DNA of 64,000 nucleotides from NCBI GenBank assembly GCA_964019695.1, contig OZ026530.1, positions 32,718,690-32,782,689 on the forward strand, in the 5' to 3' direction. This document shows positions 44,960 to 57,119 of the stretch, piece after piece. Position numbers and translations under genes: made by a program. The DNA is from Loripinus fragilis. Its lineage: Eukaryota > Mollusca > Bivalvia > Lucinida > Lucinidae. Position 1 is the stretch's first letter. Every line of letters starts with the position of its first letter. A model generated the notes under the pieces. The model saw only the letters and a program-made list of their open reading frames with translations, searched no databases and was not told the origin of the DNA.

Positions 44960-45605
44960 AATCAAAATCCCATTATACCAAACCATATCCATCCACTCTT
45001 AAAGCAAAAAAGGGTTCGCAAGCTATGTATCATATCCTTAATCAAAATAAAGATATACCAACTGGAAAATTAACCTGGAATAGGGCATACAACTTCACAG
45101 ATGAAGACTGGGCTAAAATATATGCACTTCCTTTCGAGACAACTAAACACTCTGCTTTCCGTTGGTTCCAAATAAGTATCAACCACAAGATCTTGGTGAC
45201 AAATAAAATTCTTCATAATATGAAAGTGAGAGATGATGCATTATGTTATTACTGCCATTCATGTGATGAATCTATTAACCATCTTTTCTGGAGCTGTGAC
45301 CAAATCCAAACATTCATAAAAAAGTAACAGGTTGGCTGAATGCATATGGCATTGACTGTTCACCTACTGAAAAATGGTTTATATTCGGCTGGGAACGAGG
45401 AAAAACTGAATCAAAAATACTTAACTTCATACTTTTATATACCAAATATTATATTTACTGTACTCGATGTTATCAACAGTCTTTATTCTTGGAAGAGTTT
45501 AAGAGAAAACTTTTATCTATGTATAAAACACACATGGAAATAGCCATTAACAATAATGAGCTTACTAAATTTGAGAAGAATTGGAGTCGATTTTGCCACT
45601 TGTAA
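44960..45605 (+). mobile_element. L1/Tx1-type LINE, 3' coding tail with frameshift
   Basis: The frame from about 44967 through 45324 gives KKGSQAMYHIL, LTWNRAYNF, DEDWAKIYALPF, FRWFQISINHKIL, and a zinc-knuckle-like C-x2-C...H-x4-C segment (CYYCHSC, NHLFWSC). This is the C-terminal region of L1-clade ORF2 proteins. A slip in an A run near 45320 shifts the frame. The next frame continues VTGWLNAYGI, EKWFIFGWERG, and ends FEKNWSRFCHL and TAA at 45603-45605. 5'-truncated; a coding fossil, not a host gene. Confidence 0.75.
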
Positions 45606-45761
45606 ACAGTATAGATTAATCATAGCATAATTATCAGCCCAAAAACATTGTTTTATGACATTCTACAGTGTTAAGATAGAGAAAAGTCCTTTACAAAAAA
45701 AATGTAAACAAGATAATTGTCAGCACAACAATCATTCATGCCCTGTTGCCGGGTCAGATTT

Positions 45762-45855
45762 TCCTTCTTTTTTGTTTTTTCTCTCTCTTCTATTTTCTCT
45801 TCCTTTTTTACTCATTCTTTCTATCCATCTCTTCCTTTTTTCTCTTTTTTTTCTT
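45762..45855 (+). repeat. Polypyrimidine tract
   Basis: C/T-rich stretch of about 95 nt just beyond the LINE tail; the overlapping ORFs are compositional. Confidence 0.7.
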
Positions 45856-45915
45856 TATGTTGTTGTTGTTGTAACTTGCATATTTATGTAATATCCCATA
45901 CAGTCTCTCTAGCCT

Positions 45916-46337
45916 AGGGTGCAGGGGTGTGGAAATAGAAAAATTTTCTGCTTGTCCAGGGACAAGTAAATGGCCATGATGAACTTGTCCAAAAAACAAA
46001 TTACTTGTCCGATAGTACAGATTAGCTTATTCCTTTCTGTGCTTAAATAGTTTACACTTTCGAAAAAAGTATGAAACCATGCAGATATCAACTCTCTTGT
46101 AAACAGTGTAGATCCAGATCAGCTGGCTTCTGAAGAAGCCAGCTGATCAGGATCCACACTGTTCTCAATGCAACATGTGAACTCATAACAATTAATCTAA
46201 ATATGAAATACAAAATTTTATTAACTTTAAATCAAATTTTGCACTTGTTCAAGGACAAGTAAATTGAAAGTTTCAACTTGTCCTGAATGAAATGGGACCA
46301 GGTCGGACAAGTCGGGCATGGTATTTCCAAAGCCCTG
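45916..46337. mobile_element. ACTTGTCC/GGACAAGT TIR element F, copy 2
   Basis: GCAGGGGTGTGGAAATAG and CATGGTATTTCCAAAGCCCT ends. Five or more GACAAGT/ACTTGTC words; central hairpin with GATCAGCTGGCTTC and GAAGCCAGCTGATC (about 46115-46147). Confidence 0.55.
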
Positions 46338-46365
46338 CTAGGGTGTGTACTCTTGAACTTTTTGG

Positions 46366-46774
46366 TTACTGTAAAGGCGGTACCTCATGAATACGTAATT
46401 AGGACTGGTCTAATACAAAGGTAAAAGCTAATAATGAGGTGTGGTATCTGTTTATTGTTTAACATAAATATAGACGCAGACAGTGTAGACCTAGATCAGA
46501 CTGCTCCTAAAGGAGCAGTCTGATCTGCATCTACACTGTTTGTTTACGAGGCTTCAAAAGTGTTCAGCATACAACAAAAACATACAACTTTTTATGATAG
46601 GCGCCTTAAAGGTTAATGCATAGACTTTTATGGAATGCCCGCACAATTGCACGGCTCAAAAAGCTTATTAACTCCTTACCAAATTATAAACAAAACCTGA
46701 TTTCCCTTCCTTAATAGAAGAAACAGCCAAGCCACGACCAGATATGAATAATTAAGTTGCCGCCTTTACAGTAA
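46366..46774. mobile_element. TIR element G (TTACTGTAAAGGCGG ends)
   Basis: TTACTGTAAAGGCGG and CCGCCTTTACAGTAA are exact 15-bp TIRs. The centre is a GATCAGACTGCTCC...GGAGCAGTCTGATC hairpin flanked by CAGTGTAGA and TCTACACTG. Confidence 0.7.
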
Positions 46775-47885
46775 GCAAAAAGTATATTAATTTATAATAC
46801 ATTGTTTTTTATTTATAAAAAAAATGGTAGTTTGTAAGGTGTGAGAGGGGGATGGTCCTCCCCGACCCCCTACACACCTATGGACGGGGAGAATAAAGCA
46901 ATAACAACTAAAAAAAATAGTCAAATTATATATAGATGGGTAAGGTTGACAAGAACTGTAACACACCATAATTAAAACCCAAACATTCTTGATATAATTT
47001 GTACAGCTGAATTTGAGTAAATATTCTAAAAGAAAAATTATTTCGACAATGTATGTGATAGATATGGTAATGTGTTTTATAGACATTCTGATTTCTGATA
47101 GATGCAAATTAAGCTTATTTGGGGGGTACCCCTATAATCACATACTGCACAATATCAAATGTTGTAACCAACCAATGAAAAGCGAATGAAAACAAAATAC
47201 TTATAAGCCAAACAGTCCATTTGCATAATATCATCAAGATCTATGCCTGATCAGAACAGAACTCTATGTAAATTGAGCATATTGCTGGAAGTTTACATAA
47301 AATCTTGATTTTTACATTCTGCAAAATTTTGACCGTTAAGATTGAAATTCATTAAACTCCATTTTACCGGTTTTATTTTTTCTTGAGATTTTATGATTAT
47401 AACAAACACATATGTGGACAAATTTGATATAAATTTCATAGGTTGACAAGAACAGCAACTAGGCAAAATTGACAATTTAATTTGTTGAAAATATTAAATT
47501 AAAATGTTAAATTTAGGGGTACCTTTAAACAAAATTTGATGTGGACTTGTTTATTTTATACATTGAAATACATGTATGGCACATACATAATTACAAATTA
47601 TTAGGCATCATGTTTAGAATAAATTAGGTTGTAAAATCAAACATCCTGTCTCCTAGGGCCACTTTTAATTAAGGTGTCTATTTTTTTTAATTTTAAAATT
47701 TAAAATTATTTAAATTTAACAACTGAAATAGATGAATGGGTAAATATCTCGCAAAAGAACACACATGTAATAGACAATCTCTCTACAAAATTTTATAAAA
47801 TTCTGTGCGTGGGTAGAACCCTATGTAAATTCCATATAGGGTGGAACTCCCCCTTTGTGGATAAAAAGGCCCACCAAACACTGAC

Positions 47886-48948
47886 AATTCGTCGCTTCAG
47901 TGCTATAGTGTTCTATCTACCATTGCACAAGTTTTGAGAAAAATGAGTTTGAAAATTTTAGCATCCTGATTTTTAATGCCTTATTTATCACAGACCTTTG
48001 AATCATACCAGAAGGTTAAAATATATACATACAGTGTAAATGACCTTGGTTTGAAGAAATGTTTACAGTAATATGGAATTTACGGGCATTTTACAGTTTG
48101 CAGATAGAACATTATGCCCTAAAAATCGCCTTCTGCGTTCAGTGCTATAGTGTTCTATATGTTCCTACAGCTTATTATTCTATTTATTGAGTCAATTCCT
48201 ATGCTAATCTGAACAGAAATGATTATTTGTACCTAAAAGTAGCAGATTTAGTCATTTATTTGGCATAACAGTAACAAACTGCACAGATAATGCCATTAAA
48301 ACTAATCAAGGGAGGTAATCTGTTTCTAAAGTTGATTTTTCTGTCATTGGGGTCAATTTCTACAATATTTCAGACTGAACTTAATATTTGGACCTAAAAG
48401 TAGCAGATTTAACCACTGATTTGTAATAACATCGACAAAATACTTCAAATTAGCAGTTTAGATGTGTGTAAGGGAGGTAATTTGTTTCTACAGCTTATTA
48501 TTCTATCCATGGATCAATTTGCGTTATATTTTTTACTAAGCCGATTATTTGGACCTAAAAGTTGCCTATATAGCCATTGGTTCTTCATTAGACCGACAAA
48601 CCGCTTCAATTCAGAATATTTAAATTAACATAAGGGAGGTAACTGCAATTTCTCCAAGGGGAGTAAATTTATGTAGATAGAACAGTATGACACTGAACTC
48701 ACCCAGTCACGTGACATAATCGTCATTGGCCATTGGATGAAAATCACTTAGAACACTATAGCACTGAACGAAATTGTCTTTTTGTAGATAGAACAGAAAA
48801 GCACAGCGATTTTAAGCTTACTGGGAAGAGATAGGCAAATGAAACCTTCACCAGTAGATAGAACATATGATCCTCTTTCCAACGGTATGCATAACTCATT
48901 TTTGACCAAAATGTCACTTAGAACACTATAGCACTGAAGCGACGAATT
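47886..48948. mobile_element. 1.06-kb TIR element H with iterated end motif
   Basis: Positions 47886-47915 (starting AATTCGTCGCTTCAGTGC) are an exact inverted repeat of 48919-48948. The motif TTCAGTGCTATAGTGTTCTA recurs inside, complete near 48140 and 48751 and partial elsewhere. Three internal units share 'ATTTGxACCTAAAAGTxGC' at about 48225-48560. No transposase. Confidence 0.75.
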
Positions 48949-49192
48949 ATCCATTTTAGCCAAATGAAATGTACCACAACAACCAATAGGACCAGTCCAT
49001 TACCCTTGAAATGTGGCAGCAAGGGCTAGTCTGTGATCTGAGATTTTGACATTTCCTAGTGATACTAACATAAAATGTGTGTAAAGGTCATTGTTGGCGG
49101 CGAAGAAACAGAACCATATTGTCATAGTCTGATTCAAATAGGTATGACAATAAAAATAAATCTTACATCGATATTTAAATAAGGAGACTCAC

Positions 49193-49321
49193 CAACAACA
49201 TTACTCCCAAAGACATTGAGAAGTTGCCCATTATAAGCTAAAGTTGAGATCAGAACTAGCCAGAGTGTGTTGGAGACAGCAAAAACCATCAACCATTGGT
49301 TCCGTAGATCTCCCAACCGTT
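49193..49321 (-). CDS. CHS: Chitin synthase, internal exon B (membrane helix)
   Basis: Minus-strand exon after the acceptor ctctcttgcag, ending at gttgttg|gtgagt. It has 129 nt, made of 2 nt, 42 codons and 1 nt. The split codon with exon A gives Gln (C|AA), producing ...LKWKQRLGDLRNQWLMVF. 'LRN' followed by a hydrophobic helix (WLMVFAVSNTLWLVLI) is a hallmark of the C-terminal half of metazoan chitin synthases. The exon ends ...NVFGSNVVG. The 1.28-kb intron between exons A and B holds a partial copy of a dispersed repeat that starts close to the exon A donor. The reading frame continues past both splice sites in the genome, but similarity stops there. Confidence 0.75.
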
Positions 49322-50600
49322 CTGCAAGAGAGCTTAAATATTCAATACATGCGTTTGCAATACACAATTTTGTCTAAATCCTCAATGACGGCTGCAGCGA
49401 TATGTGTTTTGCCATATATCAATTATTTTGATAGTTAAAAAAACGCAACCATTTGTTTAACAAACACAAAGCCAAATAAAAAAAATACATGTTTGTAAGT
49501 ACGTAATGATTATTTCGGTAGTTAATGATCACATCCAAACTTTTGAACATAATCTGTAAATGTTGTATACATAGATTTATCTTAATTTGTAGGTTAAAAT
49601 AGTCCAAACACATGGCTAGTGCGTCGTATATAAATGCACATTGCATACATTATTTTTAGCTATAAGCTTATACAAAATAATTGTGACTAGTGACTTCGAG
49701 ATTTTTCGTTATTGTTTTGCTTTGAGCATCTTGATAGCATTTTTACTCTTTCTTGATCAAGAACAATATTTTAAAATGCAAAACAACAATTAAACGCAAA
49801 AGATTAATGAATCAAATGGGTAAAGTAAGAGCATCCAATTTTTTCTATTCCCTGTAAGTTGATTAGAAGAAAAAATGTTTTCAACATTCTTTTTCAAACG
49901 TGTCTAATCAACCGCTTTTTGCAAGTAAAACTTATTTCTAACTTCAAATAATAACATTTGTTATATTTTATCTGGCCATATTAGACCAATTCTTTATACG
50001 GAATGTACTAGGTCATTGGTCCATGGAAAAGCAGAGGTCAATTATTCCAGTGGAGTTTCCAAATAGTTTGAAAAGAAACCCACCGTTGCTTAACTTGAGG
50101 TTTTCTTTAACTCTAAATATTTGTGAGCCGTGAGCCTTTTTCATTATTTCATCATTGTGTGTTAATTTGATTAGAGTGTTTCTCTATGATGATACATTGC
50201 AATAGTTAGAAGACTTCCATTCAAGCTGAACATTTCTTTTACTTCAGCAACAGCAGAATCTAGGGCAAAAATTTATTTCGAGTAAAATGCATTTAAGCTT
50301 AGGCTACTGCCTGTTCTAAGGCGGTGGTTCTGTTGCTGTTGACTTGTTGTTTATTGTTACTCTCATTGTTGGCGTCTGTAGTTGTTGTGTGGTTTGTTGT
50401 GCGTTACCTTATGTCCGCTCTAGTTTTGCAACCATCTTGATGGGGAAGAGAGAGCTGGTTGCTTTGCTTAGTAGTTTCCCTGGTGTCTCATGATTGTTGT
50501 GTGGCTCTTCCTCGCGGTGCCATGGATTTGTCTGCGGTTTGTGATTGTGGTATTTCCTGATCATACTCACTACTATTTTTAATTCAAAAACCAAACTCAC
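49322..50600 (-). other. Intron A-B of the chitin synthase gene
   Basis: A 1.28-kb intron with GTGAGT donor and CAG acceptor on the minus strand. Its first 370 bp in gene order are a partial copy of dispersed repeat E (50230-50580). The rest is AT-rich without recognisable features. Confidence 0.7.
50230..50580 (+). repeat. Repeat E, composite copy (abuts chitin synthase exon A)
   Basis: Words GGCTACTGCCTGTTCTAAGG and TTGCAACCATCTTGATGGGG, then GTGCCATGGATTTGTCTGCG and TATTTCCTGATCATACTCAC, the same end as the copy next to exon C. It ends about 25-30 bp from the exon A donor. Confidence 0.6.
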
Positions 50601-50756
50601 GCTTCCATTTCAATTGATCTTTTATATGAAATGCGCTTGAGCTTGGCTGGAGGCACAAGCCAATTCGCTCCTCCCAGAAGTCAACCTCTTCTGGTTCTAG
50701 ATTATCAGTGACTTCATTGTCTATTGCATTCTTTATTTCTATCCTCTTGAGTTCAT
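50601..50756 (-). CDS. CHS: Chitin synthase, internal exon A (region after the catalytic domain)
   Basis: The first recognisable exon of a minus-strand gene. The acceptor is ...ttcatttttag (read on the minus strand) and the donor is aagc|gtgagt. The exon has 156 nt, made of 2 nt, 51 codons and 1 nt. It encodes ELKRIEIKN... followed by LEPEEVDFWEERIGLCLQP and a Lys-rich end. 'EPEEVDFW' and the following block match the segment of animal chitin synthases that links the central membrane cluster to the C-terminal membrane cluster. The catalytic glycosyltransferase exons, which carry the QRRW-type motifs in this family, were not found between 50757 and 64000 and are presumably beyond the window. 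The enzyme makes chitin from UDP-N-acetylglucosamine at the plasma membrane. The family call rests on remembered motif similarity and on the continuity of four exons. Confidence 0.72.
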
Positions 50757-51469
50757 CTAAAAATGAAAAGTATTTAACCATTGAACACAATTTTCTGAAT
50801 TTTGTACCCTTCAGCAAAGGATGCTTATCTGTTTTACGCTGTAATTGGGCGGAAAACGCTACTGTCAGATAAAATAAACCACTGACTGGATAAAGCTGAT
50901 AAGCGGCATAGTCAATGTGTCGATAAGAGCTGTTCATTATTTTACTGCTTAATTTAGAAAGCAACCCAAATTACAGCGTTCAACTGAAGGAGCTGCTATG
51001 AGTTTGATAGTTAACAATTTTGAACAACATGCACATTAGAAATTCAAGTCCTAAAGCTAAGACAAATACCTACAATTATTAAAACTTTCAAGTTCAAAAA
51101 CAAGACTGGAGTATAAAAAGGTCACACATGTATGTCAGCCATTCTGTCTCTAAATCTCAGACAGAAGTCGTCTCACGATAATCAATCTCCTTGTAATATT
51201 AGCCATTTCCTCTAAACTGATAGGCTGAAAAAAGTGTACACGTCTACATGAACAGGTAAATTGTCAGTCTACAGGGAACCAGATCCTTGGCATGAAACCC
51301 TAATTTCAAAAATCAGTTATCATTAGATAACCAGAACTGACACAGGGGCTTTTATATTTTGAAATACTAAAACTTTTGAGGCTGATTTTCCTTGGAAAAT
51401 CAATATTGATTGATTCCTGTGATCACGCAATCTCTACTTAATTAATTAAGGTTACCAACTTAAAGACTT

Positions 51470-54400
51470 ATCTATTAATGAGATGGTAGGTGCCTGATGC
51501 TTTGGCTGTTTGTCGGGCCCACAGGGGTTTACCTGTTGGATTTCTTTTGCTCCAGTATTCAGTTTTATTTACTGTTGATTCCATATCTTTGCTTTATCTC
51601 CTTTTTATATCTTGATTATATGCTCTAGGAGATGATGTATTAGTAAGTTAGGGGTCTTTCATGCAAACCAAATATCTATGTGTCTTGATCCACATCTGAA
51701 TTAAGGGTGAGGTAGGCACGCCGTGAAACCAGTTTAAGCCCTACAGTAAATAAGTTTACTGACCGTTCCAAGGCAGTACTTCTTTATTGATCTTTTATGG
51801 TTTTTTTTCTGTCTTGTGGATGCTATGCCTTTGTGCGCGTCTGTTTGTATGTGTCTTGTGGTCACCTGCTTGGAAAGGGCTGACCTCTTGGCTCTCGTTT
51901 GTGTGTCTAACTGTGAGTTTGTCACTTTCCCATAGGTATCTTTGGTCAGGTGTGGTACTTGATTGTATCGATCCCTGATCTTTGCACCCATTCTTACATT
52001 GTGATAAAATATAATCATAAAAATACACAATTACAGATTACTTTAAGATTACTGAAAAAAATCAATTACAAGTAATCACTCTTACAGATTACGATTACCC
52101 CAAGTCTGGCGTGTAAGGGATTTAATTGTACTTTCCTTTGATAGAAAATACTCTATATTCCATTCAGTTTAATATGCAACATGACTGCTTACTGATAAAT
52201 TTGCAGACATCACAGAATGTGGTCATGTTGCATATAAAATTGAAATAACTGAAGCACACAAAAACCCTTACAAGATCTATTATTTCATTCAATGGAGCCT
52301 AGACTAAAGTTTATCTTTTACAGAAAGAAGTCACTATGTTCAAATTGAAGGGATAGAAAGAAGATTAACATGTAAGCAAATAGGAGGCTGTTGTCAAGCC
52401 CAAGGGGTTTACTTGTTGGATTTCCTTTGTTCTGATATTAAATTTTATGTACTGTTGAATCCTTATCTTTGCTTTATCTACTTTTTATATCTTGATTTAT
52501 ATGTTCTATGAGATGATGCATGGATAAGTTATGGGTCTTTCATGCAAACCAAATTTTATGTGTCTTGATCCACATCTAAACTAAGGGAGGGGTATGGGCT
52601 GTGAAACCCATTTAAGCCCTCCGGTAAAATATTGTTACTGACTCTTCCAAGGCAGTGCTTCTTTTGTTGATCATTTGTGTTATATATGTCTTGTGTTTGT
52701 CATAACTTCGTGTCTGTTCATTGCTGCCTTGTGGTCACCTGCTGGGAAAGGGCTGACCTCTTGGCTCTCGTTTGTGTGTCTAACTGTTAGTTTGTCACTT
52801 TCCCATAGGTATCTTTGGTCAGGTGTGGTACTTGATTGTATCGATTCCTGATCTTTGCACCCATTCTTACATTGTGATAAAATATAGTCATAAAATACAC
52901 AATTACAGATTACTTTACGATTACTGAAAAAAATCAATTACAAGTAATCACTCTTACAGATTACGATTACCCCAAGTCTGGCGTGTAAGGGATTTAATTG
53001 TACTTTCCTTTGATAGAAAATACTCTATATTCCATTCAGTTTAATATGCAACATGACTGCTTACTGATAAATTTGCAGACATCACAGAATGTGGTCATGT
53101 TGCATATAAAATTGAAATAACTGAAGCACACAAAAACCCTTACAAGATCTATTATTTCATTCAATGGAGCCTAGACTAAAGTTTATCTTTTACAGAAAGA
53201 AGTCACTATGTTCAAATTGAAGGGATAGAAAGAAGATTAACATGTAAGCAAATAGGAGGCTGTTGTCAAGCCCAAGGGGTTTACTTGTTGGATTTCCTTT
53301 GTTCTGATATTAAATTTTATGTACTGTTGAATCCTTATCTTTGCTTTATCTACTTTTTATATCTTGATTTATATGTTCTATGAGATGATGCATGGATAAG
53401 TTATGGGTCTTTCATGCAAACCAAATTTTATATGTCTTGATCCACATCTAAACTAAGGGAGGGGTATGGGCTGTGAAACCCATTTAAGCCCTCCGGTAAA
53501 ATATTGTTACTGACTCTTCCAAGGCAGTGCTTCTTTTGTTGATCATTTGTGTTATATATGTCTTGTGTTTGTCATGATTTCGTGTCTGTTCATTGCTGCC
53601 TTGTGGTCACCTGCTGGGAAAGGGCTGACCTCTTGGCTCTCGTTTGTGTGTCTAACTGTCAGTTTGTCACTTTCCCATAGGTATCTTTGGTCAGGTGTGG
53701 TACTTGATTGTATCGATTCCTGATCTTTGCACCCATTCTTACATTGTGATAAAATATAATCATAAAAATACAAAATTACAGATTACTTTACGATTACTGA
53801 AAAAAATCAATTACAAGTAATTACTCTTACAGATTACGATTACCCCAAGTCTGGTGTGTAAGGGATTTAATTGTACTTTCCTTCGATAGAAAATACTCTA
53901 TATTCAATTTAGTTTAATATGCAACATGACTGCTTACTGATAAATTTGCAGACATCACAGAATGTGGTCATGTTGCATAAAAAATTGAAATAACTGAAGC
54001 ACACAAAAACCCTTACAAAATCTACTATTTCATTCAATGGAGCCTAGACTAAAGTTTATCTTTTACAGAAAGAAGTCACTATGTTCAAATTGAAGGGATA
54101 GAAAGAAGATTAACATGTAAGCAAATAGGAGGCTGTTGTCAAGCCCAAGGGGTTTACTTGTTGGATTTCCTTTGTTCTGATATTAAATTTTATGTACTGT
54201 TGAATCCTTATCTTTGCTTTATCTACTTTTTATATCTTGATTTATATGTTCTATGAGATGATGCATGGATAAGTTATGGGTCTTTCATGCAAACCAAATT
54301 TTATGTGTCTTGATCCACATCTAAACTAAGGGAGGGGTATGGGCTGTGAAACCCATTTAAGTCCTTAGGTAAAATATTGTTACAGGCTCTTCCAAGGCAG

Positions 54401-54610
54401 TGCTTCTTTTGTTGATCATTTGTGTTATATATGTCTTGTGTTTTTCATGACTTCGTGTCTGTTCATTGCTGCCTTGTGGTCACCTGCTTGGAAAGGGCTG
54501 ACCTCTTGGCTCTCGTTTGTGATGTTTTATTATATTATTGTCACTTTCCTATTTGGTATCCTTGGTCAGCTGTGGTACTTGACTGTATAGATTCCTGGTC
54601 CTTGCTCCTT
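51470..54610 (+). repeat. Tandem array of repeat E, about 872-bp units, 3.6 copies
   Basis: GTGTAAGGGATTTAATTG recurs at 52111, 52983 and 53856; GCAAATAGGAGGCTG at 52376, 53248 and 54121. Units 2 and 3 are nearly identical over 870 bp; unit 1 is diverged at its start and unit 4 is partial. The minus-strand ORFs with SQEVSPF are repeated by-products. Confidence 0.9.
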
Positions 54611-55170
54611 TTCATACTTTACACTTATGGTAGACTCCCGGGGTGGAGCAGGGGTAAAACTATTTTAAGGAAAAAGTCATGGTGTTTTACAAGTTTCAAG
54701 GAAAGGAAATGCATCAGTTTAATAGTATGATGTTTTTCTTGACTCTGATTCAACATGGCGGCAGTTTTTGACATTTAAAAACAAGGCACCAACGTCGATG
54801 CTACGTTATGACACAACGTGAATTATTTGAGCCGGCATCACATCTATAATTCTTTGAAAACATTTTAGAATGTACATTAAGTGGAAACACAACGCTAGTC
54901 TATCATACTTTTACATATTACAACCCAACATTAACGATGAACCGTCCTGACTTAATTGTATAACACTCAAGGGTTCTCACTTAGATTTTGTGATCAGGAG
55001 TCTGAAACTCCTCTTTAGTCAAAAAAAAAGGAGTTACATCTTAAGTTTAGGAGTCCCATTTTCAGGACGTCAGTGTCCCAAGTCGATGAATCTGTGAAAA
55101 AAAAGAAAATGGTGTTTCAGTCTGAAATAAATTAGGTATGGTAGACCAGAAATTAAACTGTTGTTTTCTT

Positions 55171-55380
<210 letters not shown>

Positions 55381-55772
55381 TGGATGGATGGAATAACTGA
55401 ATAAATGCCTAACAATAATTGTGTGTTTCAGGTAAACCCACTGCACCTATTTTTTTTACCCCATCCCCCCAAACCAACACTAAAAAAACTTCACCATGCA
55501 ATAAAGTTTTAAGGTAAAATAAAATAAATTCATACCTACTGTCCCCACTTTACATTTTTTAACCTGCTATGCACAATTTTATTTGCCCTAATTGTTACCT
55601 CAGTCCTCTGTCATGCATAATATTTGGCATATGCAAATCCAGAGGTTGGACCCCACCTAGATAACTAGAATTACGAGAATCAGATGTGCCGCCTGCCAAA
55701 ACAAAAGTCAAGCAAGTCGAATTTATATCCTCCAGTGATGAGTTATTTTAGAAAAACCTACTAATCATAACA

Positions 55773-57005
55773 AGAGGGCCTTTGAGCCCTGGTTCGCTCA
55801 CCTGAGAATGACTGATCAGTGGAGTGGAACCATTTGTGAAATTTTGGTAGAGTGCATCATGAGGAACAATTCTGTGAAATTATATTGAATTTAGCTCAGT
55901 GGTTCAGAAGATGTCATTTAAAAGGTTTCTTATCTGGAGCTCTGGAAGTCCTCCTGTTTGGTGTTTGGGGAGCAGAACCATTTCTGCAGTATTGAAAGAG
56001 ACCAGTACTAAAACATTCATATGAAGTGGTGCAGTAGGAAATGTTGTTTCAGGACATTTCTTATCTAGAGCTCTGGCAGCCCCTTTGTTCAGCGGATGGG
56101 AATCATTTGTGCAATTGTGGTAGAAGGTGTCATGTGAACGATTTTGTGAAATTATTTTGAATCTGGACCAGTGATTCAGGAGGAAATGCGTTTAAAGGTA
56201 TTTATTATCTGGAGCTCTGGCAGCCCTTTTGTTGGCGAAGTGTAACCATTTGTGTAATTAATGTAGAAGATATTATGAGGAACATCTATGTGAAATTATT
56301 TTGAATTTGGGTCAGAGGTTAAGGAGGAGATGTTGTTAAAATATTTCTTATCTGGAGCTCTGGCACCCCTCCTATGGGGAGGAGCGAAACCATTTATGTA
56401 ATCTTGAAAGAGAGCATCATAGAAAACATTCATGTGAAGTTATATGAAATTTGGACCAGTGGGCAGGAGAAGATTATGTTTAAAGGCATTTCGTATCAAC
56501 AGCTTTTGCAGCCCCTTTGTTCAGTGGACTGGAATCATTTGTGCAATTTTTAAGAAGGCAGCATGAGGAACAATCCTGTGAAATTATTTTTAATTTGGAC
56601 CAATGGTTCATAAGGAAATGCTGTTTAAATGTTTTTCTTACCTGGAGCTCTGGCAGCCCTTTTGTTCAGCAGAGCATAACCATATGTGCAATTTTGTTGG
56701 ATGGTATTATGAGGAACAATGCTGTGAAATTATTTTACATTTGGGTCAGTGGTTCAAGAGAAGATGTTGTTTAAAAGATTTTTTATCTGGAGATCTGACG
56801 GCCCTCCTGTTAGGTGGAGTGGAACCATTTATGCAATTTTGAAAGAGGGCATCATGGGGAATATATGAAATATGGACCAGTGGTTCAGAAGGAGTTGTCG
56901 TTTAAAGAAAAAGTTTATGGACGAACGGACGGATTGACGAAGGACGGACGATGAAAAAAGACCGATCACAATAGCTCACCTTGAGCCTTCAACAAGGGTG
57001 AACTA
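55773..57005 (+). repeat. Bivalve-type repeat with seven internal units of about 140 bp
   Basis: Opens ACAAGAGGGCCTTTGAGCCC and closes with GGACGAACGGACGG...GACCGATCACAATAGCTCAC. Units start at GGAGCTCTGGCAGCCC-like anchors at about 55937, 56067, 56211, 56352, 56502, 56643 and 56786. ORFs at 56517 and 56603 are by-products. Confidence 0.7.
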
Positions 57006-57119
57006 GAAAAAAAACATTTCTCCGACCACTAAGTTCACCTTAAGTATCATGGAGATCATAGTTAGCAGACTATTTACTATCTTTCAGTGCTTAGTTCAAT
57101 AAAGTAAACTTATCTGTAT

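Larger units (their letters stand above)
36870..49192 (-). other. Intron B-C of the chitin synthase gene
   Basis: A 12.3-kb GT-AG intron that holds the dead exon copy, a 4.8-kb TIR element, an L1-type LINE tail and three further TIR elements. The stretches 42520-44955 and 46775-47885 are AT-rich and show no gene. A short duplicated motif ('GGTTGACAAGAAC') occurs at about 46942 and 47442. Confidence 0.65.

Noticed and set aside
45655..45917. Leu/Phe-rich ORFs
   Set aside because: Products of a C/T-rich tract beyond the LINE tail.
50757..50964. N-terminal extension of the exon A open frame
   Set aside because: Upstream of a good acceptor (ttcatttttag) and without family similarity, so treated as intron read-through.
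51734..53773. Repeated minus-strand ORFs with SQEVSPF sequence
   Set aside because: They recur because the DNA is a tandem repeat; frames differ in end points and carry no domain, and the same DNA in copy E at 32430 is not open.
56517..56842. Two overlapping ORFs with similar repeated phrases
   Set aside because: They span successive units of a tandem bivalve-type repeat and have no splice or domain support.
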